Below are positions 1 to 4,635 of a DNA stretch of 6,311 nt, in pieces. The stretch is from NCBI GenBank assembly GCA_004377275.1, contig SOIC01000155.1:1-6311 (forward strand), read 5' to 3'. The notes under the pieces are model-generated. The model was not told the DNA's origin, made no database searches, and saw only the letters and a list, made by a program, of their open reading frames with translations. Position 1 is the stretch's first letter. Each line of letters begins with the position of its first letter. Both the position numbers and the translations under genes were made by a program. The DNA comes from Dehalococcoidia bacterium (GTDB lineage: Bacteria; Chloroflexota; Dehalococcoidia; E44-bin15).

Positions 1-487
1 TCTCGCCACAGCACAGATTCAGCGATCCCCTGATATTCATGCCGTCGAGGAGTTTGGTCCGGGTCAGGTAGGGAACGGTAATCACATTGCAACCGGGGTA
101 GAATACTTCGTCGCAGGGAGAGGTATCCTCCCAGGACCTAACTAGAGCCCTTTCATCCTCGGGAAGCCTTTCTAACACGTAGGTTCTGAAATTGAGTGAG
201 CTCTCGGGGGTGTAGTACATGGCCCTTATGGGCAAGCCTTCGCGCACAGATTTCTCGTGCCAGATATCGAGGATTGCCTGGGCGGGATTGCATCCTTCAG
301 GGCAGATGAAGTTACATGCGAAACAGCTCGTGCATTTCCGCAACACGTGCTCCGTCTCTTGACCGGTTGTGAGTCGCACGATCTCAGCCTTCGCCACCTC
401 CAGGGGCAAATGCATCACAGGGCACTGGTGAAAACACTCGCCGCACAAGGTGCATTTCTCGGCATTGAATCTATCGAAAAGGTCCAT
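1..487 (-). CDS. HdrD/GlpC-like 4Fe-4S and CCG-domain protein, C-terminus cut by window edge
   Basis: Partial gene read leftward from ATG at 487; 162 residues are visible with no stop. Two ferredoxin-type motifs are seen: C12-x2-C15-x2-C18-x3-C22-P and C52-x2-C55-x2-C58-x3-C62-P. A cysteine-rich CCG domain then begins with FYPGCN (129-134) and LNLCCGE (156-162). This order (two 4Fe-4S clusters, then a CCG domain) is that of heterodisulfide reductase subunit D, GlpC and related Fe-S oxidoreductases, cytoplasmic or membrane-associated electron carriers that often act on disulfides or pass electrons to quinones. The gap from C133 to the C159-C160 pair is 25 residues, shorter than the roughly 31-38 usually quoted for CCG domains. 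The start is supported by AGGTG (493-497) five bases upstream. No signal peptide or membrane segment is seen in the visible part. The true partner and substrate cannot be told because the downstream genes lie outside the window. Confidence 0.88.
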   Translation of the reverse strand, partial: MDLFDRFNAEKCTLCGECFHQCPVMHLPLEVAKAEIVRLTTGQETEHVLRKCTSCFACNFICPEGCNPAQAILDIWHEKSVREGLPIRAMYYTPESSLNFRTYVLERLPEDERALVRSWEDTSPCDEVFYPGCNVITVPYLTRTKLLDGMNIRGSLNLCCGE

Positions 488-685
488 AAAGACACCTGCT
501 CTTGTTCCATACCGACACAACTAACCAAACACCGGGCTTCGTGTTACCTCGCAACGTTACTGTATCGTATCCATACTGCCCAGGCGCAGTAATAATGCCG
601 TGCAATCGCTCAGGGTCTGCGTTGCTCGTAACCACTTGTTTGGTTTCTGGTTTGTGCAACGTTGTGCCGGTTCTTTAGCGCGCAC

Positions 686-714
686 ATCGTAGACGACCGC
701 GGGACTGTTGTCAA
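686..714 (-). promoter_or_regulatory. Sigma70-type promoter facing the HdrD-like gene
   Basis: On the minus strand a perfect TTGACA (-35, 709-714) is separated by 17 bases from TACGAT (-10, 686-691). Transcription would begin near 679 and run into the Fe-S gene at 487, leaving an untranslated leader of about 190 bases. The match is close to consensus in both boxes, and no other gene lies between it and 487. No experiment supports it. Confidence 0.6.
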
Positions 715-718
715 CAGT
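704..718. promoter_or_regulatory. Palindrome over the -35 box, candidate operator
   Basis: ACTGTTG-T-CAACAGT is a perfect 7+7 bp inverted repeat around a single central base. It covers the whole TTGACA -35 box of the minus-strand promoter, so a dimeric regulator bound here would block polymerase. The regulator is not in the window, and such a short palindrome could be chance. Confidence 0.4.
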
Positions 719-928
719 TGCTTACAAGTAGCGACAATGCGCATAAGTTAAGCTTGTGATCAAAATGTGGGCAATTTATTGGAGAGGAATTTTACCGGAG
801 CAGATATATTCGCGGTGCGTATTATGACACAACCTGTCTTTTAAAAAGTAATAACTACTCCGTGAACGCACACCCGTTCGACTACCCCGGTCGCAGGGCT
901 TGCCGCCTGGTTGCTGAGCCATTGCGAG

Positions 929-1426
929 CTAGCCTATCCCCAGTCTCTCCCTCAAAGCCTTTAGATTCACTACATCTTCCCTGTTATATTCAAGCAGTAC
1001 AGCCAGGGCATCGTTATCGCCGTAGTCCCGGTATCTCCACCACAGCCTTACTGCCTCGAATCCATCAATGCCTCTTAGCTGTCTACTGATACCCAATTGC
1101 CGCTCTACCGCCTTGAAACCGCCGTAGAGGTTGTTCCTCCAGCAGTCATACATCAGGTCACGGTGCCGATAGCTCCCAGCCAGGTCTACCCCCAGACAGG
1201 CGCTTATGAAAGGAAGGTCGAACCGGCTCCCGTTATAGGTGAACATTGTATCCGCACCCTCAAGAGCTTCGAGGAGATTATCCCTGGTCACCTCCTCGCC
1301 AACCAGTTGAACCAGTCTGCTGCCGCTACCATCAACGAGATAGATACCTACCACAGTTATCTCGTGATAAAGCCGGGATAGACCGGTAGTCTCGATATCC
1401 AGATATACATTACGAGGGAATTCCAT
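929..1426 (-). CDS. YprB-like ribonuclease H-fold exonuclease (DEDDy type)
   Basis: A 165-residue protein of the RNase_H_2/YprB group, single-domain 3'-5' exonuclease-like enzymes with the DnaQ fold. Visible active-site motifs are Exo I, YLDIETTGL (D10, E12), Exo II, YNGSRFDLPF (D70), and Exo III, YNREDVVNL (Y147, D151, the Yx3D of the DEDDy class). The stretch GGFKAVERQLGI (102-113) is also typical of the group. All four acidic metal ligands are present, so the enzyme should be active; the nucleic acid substrate is not known. I chose the ATG at 1426 because GGAGAG (1434-1439) lies seven bases upstream and the DxE motif then sits near the N-terminus as usual. An in-frame ATG at 1465 would add 13 residues but has no ribosome binding site. 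It lies 54 bp downstream of the metallopeptidase gene, probably in one transcript. Confidence 0.88.
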   Translation of the reverse strand: MEFPRNVYLDIETTGLSRLYHEITVVGIYLVDGSGSRLVQLVGEEVTRDNLLEALEGADTMFTYNGSRFDLPFISACLGVDLAGSYRHRDLMYDCWRNNLYGGFKAVERQLGISRQLRGIDGFEAVRLWWRYRDYGDNDALAVLLEYNREDVVNLKALRERLGIG

Positions 1427-1480
1427 TCTATTACTCTCCAAATCCGTCTTGCTGAGCCAGTCCATATGACAGCTATAGTT

Positions 1481-2065
1481 CTATAGTAATCCCAGTCCGT
1501 ACTCCTTCAATTGGACATCCATGCCCTTCCTATTCCCGACCAGCCTATCCAACTCAGCATAGAAGTCTTTGCTGTGGTTTTTGAAGCGGGTATGAGTCAA
1601 CTCATGAAGAATCACGTAATCCATCAGTTCATCTGGTATCATCACCAGTCTCATATTGAGGCTGATGTTACGTCTGGAAGAGCAACTGCCCCACCTTGTC
1701 CTTTGATTTCGAATGAAGACCCTGTTATAAGTGAATCCATGTTTTTCTGCCAGGTGCTTGAGCCTTCGTGATAGTTTTCTTTTCGCCCTTGCCATATCGA
1801 TATCAGGTGAATTCTGTGTAATGGATGTATATTCTCGCTCAAACTGTTCTATCCTGTCCAGGTGCTTGTTTATCCAATCCGTTCTGGCGCGGACAAATTC
1901 CTCAGCTTTTTTAAAGGATACTCCATAAGGAATAGCGACCCGAACTCCCGTTAATCGCTTAACGGAAACACTGAGGCGTCTGGCGCGCTTGCTGCGTTCA
2001 AATAGAACCGGCCCCACGCCATCAATCTCAACAGTGCTGGAATTCGCTGTCATTCCTTTTTTCAT
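1481..2065 (-). CDS. YgjP-like zinc metallopeptidase (DUF45/M48-like)
   Basis: A full-length 194-residue cytoplasmic protein of the YgjP-like metallopeptidase family (Pfam DUF45 type). The C-terminal half carries the family signature: TRWGSCSS (123-130), then a hydrophobic helix ending in HELTH (154-158), the HExxH zinc site, and NHSKDFY (163-169), where H164 is the likely third zinc ligand. E155 would be the catalytic base. The N-terminal part (about 15-75) is the usual basic beta-rich and helical region with the KRARRLSVSVK stretch common in the family. Family members are widespread, sometimes beside type I restriction systems, but no restriction genes are seen here and the substrate is unknown. 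The start at 2065 has AGGA only three bases upstream; a second ATG at codon 5 is possible but lacks a properly spaced site. It leads a two-gene unit with the YprB-like exonuclease. Confidence 0.9.
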   Translation of the reverse strand: MKKGMTANSSTVEIDGVGPVLFERSKRARRLSVSVKRLTGVRVAIPYGVSFKKAEEFVRARTDWINKHLDRIEQFEREYTSITQNSPDIDMARAKRKLSRRLKHLAEKHGFTYNRVFIRNQRTRWGSCSSRRNISLNMRLVMIPDELMDYVILHELTHTRFKNHSKDFYAELDRLVGNRKGMDVQLKEYGLGLL

Positions 2066-2092
2066 GGGTCCTGCTGTCTGTTTTCACAGAGC

Positions 2093-2121
2093 ATTCTAAT
2101 GCTTGTCATCATGGATGTCGA
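2093..2121 (-). promoter_or_regulatory. Promoter for the metallopeptidase-exonuclease unit
   Basis: On the minus strand TCGACA (2116-2121, five of six matches to consensus) and TAGAAT (2093-2098, five of six) are separated by exactly 17 bases. Transcription would start near 2086, about 20 bases before the ATG at 2065. The promoter overlaps the first codons of the AAA ATPase remnant on the other strand, including the place of its altered Walker B motif. Confidence 0.55.
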
Positions 2122-2396
2122 CCTCATTGCACAGGAAAGGGTGGAGTTTGGTTACTCCAGTGGCTCTGCCCCGCTCACCCTTCTCTCAGTCCTCGACGGG
2201 GTTGAGGATCGTAACGGGGTCGTTACCATAGTCACGACCAACTGCCAGGAGACACTGATCGATGAGGAATCTGGGTGTCGAAAAAGAATCGGAGCCACCC
2301 GATATCGAGCGGCTCCAGGTTCAACTAAATGTTCGTCTTGTTAGCTACGAAATCAGAGAGCGAGGATTTGAACTCCTAGAGGTCTATTCCCAGTAA
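2099..2396 (+). pseudogene. Decayed AAA ATPase fragment, truncated and probably frameshifted
   Basis: From 2099 the frame reads a Walker-B-like MLVIMDVDLIAQER (1-14), then LLSVLDGV (28-35) and VTIVTTN (42-48, the sensor 1 asparagine). This order and spacing match the second half of an AAA ATPase domain of the BCS1/FtsH-like type. The Walker A half is absent: directly upstream lies the oppositely read metallopeptidase gene. In Walker B a Met stands where an acidic residue is expected (VIMDVD against the usual VIEDID). The frame runs on to a stop at 2344 with unrelated-looking residues after about 55. In the next frame, from about 2262, the codons read RNLGVE...EPPDIERL, which resembles the expected continuation ALRNRPGR...PPD..ER of an AAA domain, ending at a stop at 2396. 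The simplest reading is one remnant with a one-base frameshift near 2260. The AAA assignment is by eye. Confidence 0.6.
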
Positions 2397-2453
2397 AGGT
2401 AAGACCCCTCGACTCAAAATGTCACAAATCTTTAATCTTTTTCCCCCCATTTT

Positions 2454-2483
2454 TTGACTTCTTTATCCATCACCTTTTACAAT
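2454..2483 (+). promoter_or_regulatory. Sigma70-type promoter for the small CCG-tail gene
   Basis: TTGACT (2454-2459) and TACAAT (2478-2483) are each one base from consensus and separated by 18 bases, inside an AT-rich stretch after a C/T run (2430-2455). Transcription would begin near 2490, about 70 bases before the ATG at 2561. Confidence 0.55.
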
Positions 2484-2560
2484 GGTACACATGAATAGTT
2501 GTTACTTTAAGCAATGAATGTGGCGAGCTCTAATGACATGTAGCGAAAGAGAGGTATGGT

Positions 2561-2716
2561 ATGGCGAAGCATAATCGTCCCAGTTTGAAGGCGTATTTCC
2601 TCAATTTGAGAGCGCCTATACCCTTTAGACGCAAAAGCAGGTTGGTGGTCCGCAACTGGCTTAAGATCAGAAGGTGGGACACCTGCTGTGGGCATCCTGG
2701 AGAGCCAGGCTGTTGA
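2561..2716 (+). CDS. Small basic protein with CCGHPGEPGC C-terminus (51 aa)
   Basis: A 51-codon gene opening MAKHNRPSLKAYF and ending in CCGHPGEPGC (42-51) before TGA. The start has GAGG (2551-2554) six bases upstream and a good promoter about 80 bases upstream (2454-2483). The body is strongly basic (13 Arg or Lys among residues 1-38) with NLRAPIPFRRKSR in the middle. The tail has three cysteines, one histidine and several Gly/Pro. I recall very short proteins with the tail CCGxxGxPGC in various anaerobic and soil bacteria, so this is probably a conserved uncharacterised family; no function is known to me. The tail could bind a metal or a cluster, and the basic body could bind nucleic acid or a membrane, but both are guesses. 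No membrane segment or signal peptide is present. It stands alone between the AAA remnant and the Lpd-like gene. Confidence 0.72.
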   Translation: MAKHNRPSLKAYFLNLRAPIPFRRKSRLVVRNWLKIRRWDTCCGHPGEPGC

Positions 2717-2802
2717 AGGCAGGCGTGATTGGGACTAGTTTGGCCCCCATAGGACTTGCCGGAAGATTAGGAATGGATTTTACCATTTGAGGCGGCAAAC
2801 TA

Positions 2803-2832
2803 TTGCGGAATTGTATCAGGATTCTGTATTAT
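2803..2832 (+). promoter_or_regulatory. Possible promoter for the Lpd-like gene
   Basis: TTGCGG (2803-2808) and TATTAT (2827-2832) are separated by 18 bases. The -10 box is good and the -35 box moderate. It would give a leader of about 105 bases before the ATG at 2945. The 228 bp between the small gene and 2945 hold nothing else I can support; the leader contains a second purine-rich GGGGAGGAG (about 2858-2866) with no well-placed start codon. Confidence 0.35.
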
Positions 2833-2944
2833 AGCGTTCTAATAACAACATTTAACCGGGGAGGAGCCGACGAAGTTATATGCTGCCAGTCACAAATCAT
2901 AAATCTCATAGGCATTAAGCGAATACACAGCAGGAGGCTGCAAC

Positions 2945-4312
2945 ATGAAGAAGTACGACGTTATCGTAGTCGGGTCCGGATCTGGAATGCTCATTGTGGA
3001 TGAAGCTACTGACCGTGGTCTAAAAGTTGCTCTAGTAGACAAAGGGCCATTCGGAGGAACTTGTCTCAATACGGGCTGTATCCCTTCCAAAATGTTAATA
3101 TATCCGGCAGATAGAATAGTAGAAATACAGGAGGCCAAAAAGCTAGGCATTGAGGCACAGACCAGAGGCATAGACTTCAGCTTCATAATGCAGCGTATGA
3201 GAAACAGTATACAAGAAAGCCAAAGTCAAATGAGACGTGCTCTTTCGCAAGCAGAAAATCTGGACTTCTATGAGGGTGAAGGGCATTTTGTGGGGGAGTA
3301 TACCATTGAGGTTAATGGAGACAAAATTAAAGGGGAGAATATTGTTCTCGCGTCCGGCTCGCGACCTTTCATACCTCCCATAAAGGGCTTAGATAGCGTC
3401 GACTATTTAACAAATGAAACGCTGCTGCAACTTGAGGAACTACCCGATAGCCTTATCATCATCGGTGGCGGCTATATCGGAGTCGAATTCGGACACTTCT
3501 TCGCTGCCACGGGCACTAAAGTCACTATTCTTGAGATGATGGATAGCCTTGTCCCGGTTGAGGAACCGGAGATATACGATCTTCTGAAGGAACAGCTACG
3601 CCGGCGCATGGATGTCTACACCAATGCCCAGGCCGAGGAGGTAAACGACGAGGGCGGCATGGTTAAAGTTGCGGTAAGGGACAGGAATACCAGCGAAAAA
3701 AGGGAGTTCACAGCGCAAAGAATTTTGGTCGCCGTGGGCCGACGGTCAAACGCCGATTTACTAAAGGTGGAAAATACCGGCGTGGAAATTGACGGTAGAG
3801 GGTTTATTAGGGTTAACGAGTATCTCGAAACCAGCAAAAAGAACATATTTGCCATTGGTGATGCCAATGGGCAACAAATGTTCACCCATGTGGCGAATCG
3901 TGAAGCGCTAGTAGTTGTGCAAAATATGTTTTATAGCGCAGATTTAAAGATGGACTATAATGCCATACCTCATGCCGTTTATTCACATCCTCAAATTGCA
4001 TCGGTAGGGCTAACCGAGGCGCAGGCCAGAAAAGAGTACGACATGTCGGTAGGAAGGGTAAGGTATTTCGATGTTGCCAAAGGTGAAGCCATGATGGAAG
4101 AAGAAGGCTTTGCCAAGGCCATTGTGGAAAAAGCTAGTGGAAGAATACTAGGCTTTCATATTATAGGGCCCTATGCCCCTGTACTTATTCAGGAAGTGGT
4201 AAATGCCATGACATCCGGAGGTCAAATAGATGAAATAAATGAAGGCATTCATATCCATCCTGCCCTTTCTGAATTGATACAGACCACGGTCAATAGTCTT
4301 GAGGCATCCTGA
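2945..4312 (+). CDS. Dihydrolipoamide dehydrogenase-like FAD/NAD disulfide oxidoreductase
   Basis: A complete 455-residue class I flavoprotein disulfide reductase, cytoplasmic and expected to be a dimer. FAD-binding VVGSGSGM (8-15) is followed by [14 protein letters not shown] (37-50), holding the redox-active C40 and C45. Next come the ASGSRP turn (136-141), the NAD-binding GGGYIG (174-179) with E197 at the end of the second strand, which favours NADH over NADPH, and the second FAD motif AIGDANG (303-309). The dimerisation domain ends in HPALSE (438-443), the His-Glu pair that acts as acid-base catalyst. All catalytic parts are present, so it should shuttle electrons between NADH and a dithiol. 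The first motif is GSGSGM rather than the GAGPGG of classical Lpd, as in archaeal-like or mycothione-reductase-like relatives, so the substrate may not be lipoamide. No E1/E2 or glycine-cleavage genes adjoin it. AGGAGG (2932-2937) sits seven bases before the start. Confidence 0.9.
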   Translation: MKKYDVIVVGSGSGMLIVDEATDRGLKVALVDKGPFGGTCLNTGCIPSKMLIYPADRIVEIQEAKKLGIEAQTRGIDFSFIMQRMRNSIQESQSQMRRALSQAENLDFYEGEGHFVGEYTIEVNGDKIKGENIVLASGSRPFIPPIKGLDSVDYLTNETLLQLEELPDSLIIIGGGYIGVEFGHFFAATGTKVTILEMMDSLVPVEEPEIYDLLKEQLRRRMDVYTNAQAEEVNDEGGMVKVAVRDRNTSEKREFTAQRILVAVGRRSNADLLKVENTGVEIDGRGFIRVNEYLETSKKNIFAIGDANGQQMFTHVANREALVVVQNMFYSADLKMDYNAIPHAVYSHPQIASVGLTEAQARKEYDMSVGRVRYFDVAKGEAMMEEEGFAKAIVEKASGRILGFHIIGPYAPVLIQEVVNAMTSGGQIDEINEGIHIHPALSELIQTTVNSLEAS

Positions 4313-4319
4313 GCTTCAA

Positions 4320-4532
4320 ACTGGGGTTAGGACAAGCATGGTCATCGTCGGGGTACCGTACTCGGAACGTAGACAGACTACCCACGATGAGGTCACTGGC
4401 GGGTGTCCCTATGGTGCATCTACAATATCTGCGATGGATGGCAGCCGCATGCCCAGCGAGAACGAGCTGGCAATTGCCCGTTTCCAGGGCCATCATGTGG
4501 CTACTATCGCTTGCAAGCTAGCTAGGACTTGA
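4320..4532 (+). pseudogene. wrbA: C-terminal remnant of a WrbA-type NAD(P)H:quinone oxidoreductase
   Basis: About 70 codons ending at TGA (4530-4532) match the end of Wrb[11 protein letters not shown], then [30 protein letters not shown] and a final [10 protein letters not shown]. These are hallmark stretches of the last third of this roughly 200-residue flavodoxin-fold, FMN-binding quinone reductase. The first two thirds, including the N-terminal FMN phosphate loop, are absent; directly upstream lies the end of the Lpd-like gene in another frame. A TTG at 4299 in the same frame could open a 77-codon reading frame, but without the N-terminal fold it would not make a working enzyme. No frameshift or stop is seen in the surviving part, so the loss may be recent, by deletion or rearrangement rather than slow decay. 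Confidence 0.82.
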
Positions 4533-4635
4533 TGGAATGGTCGCGCTAAGAGAGGCAAGAGAAAGTAGGGCACTTCCTTCCTGACGTGTTAGGGAAAATC
4601 ACTATGACGCTTGGTAGGAGACGATAATCATAGCA
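4533..4635 (+). other. Spacer between WrbA remnant and molybdoenzyme gene
   Basis: These 103 bp are non-coding. AGGAG at 4616-4620 is the only ribosome binding site candidate for the molybdoenzyme. A weak promoter-like pair (CTGACG, 16 bases, TATGAC, about 4581-4608) is too poor to claim. No terminator hairpin is seen after the Lpd-like gene or the remnant, so read-through from the Lpd-like gene is possible. Confidence 0.45.

Larger units (their letters stand above)
488..928. other. 441-bp non-coding stretch between two minus-strand genes
   Basis: No convincing gene was found on either strand. It holds the ribosome binding site of the Fe-S gene (493-497), the promoter and palindrome at 686-718, and an AT-rich part around 720-860. 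The octamer GCAACGTT occurs twice in the presumed leader (551-558 and 656-663). I see no tRNA fold, no strong hairpin plus T-run terminator after the exonuclease gene, and no riboswitch I recognise. Confidence 0.6.

Noticed and set aside
257..592. 111-codon plus-strand frame
   Set aside because: It lies antisense over the cysteine-motif-bearing Fe-S gene and shows no domain of its own.
471..659. 62-codon minus-strand frame overlapping the start of the Fe-S gene
   Set aside because: It begins with TTG, has no ribosome binding site, resembles no family I know, and overlaps the well-supported start at 487.
870..910. GTTCGAC flanked by GC-rich arms, considered as a tRNA T-loop
   Set aside because: The flanking bases do not pair as a T-arm and no acceptor or anticodon arm can be drawn.
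2262..2396. 44-codon frame with AGGAG ten bases before an ATG, considered as a separate small gene
   Set aside because: Its first half reads like the frameshifted continuation of the AAA domain, so it is treated as part of that remnant.
2430..2456. C/T-rich run considered as a terminator after the AAA remnant
   Set aside because: No hairpin precedes the T-runs.
2880..2918. 12-codon frame with three histidines in the Lpd-like leader, considered as a leader peptide
   Set aside because: The purine-rich site is 13 bases away and no attenuator hairpin follows.
2930..2940. CAGC-AGGAG-GCTG, a hairpin that would hide the Lpd-like ribosome binding site
   Set aside because: The stem is only four base pairs with a five-base loop, too weak to claim regulation.
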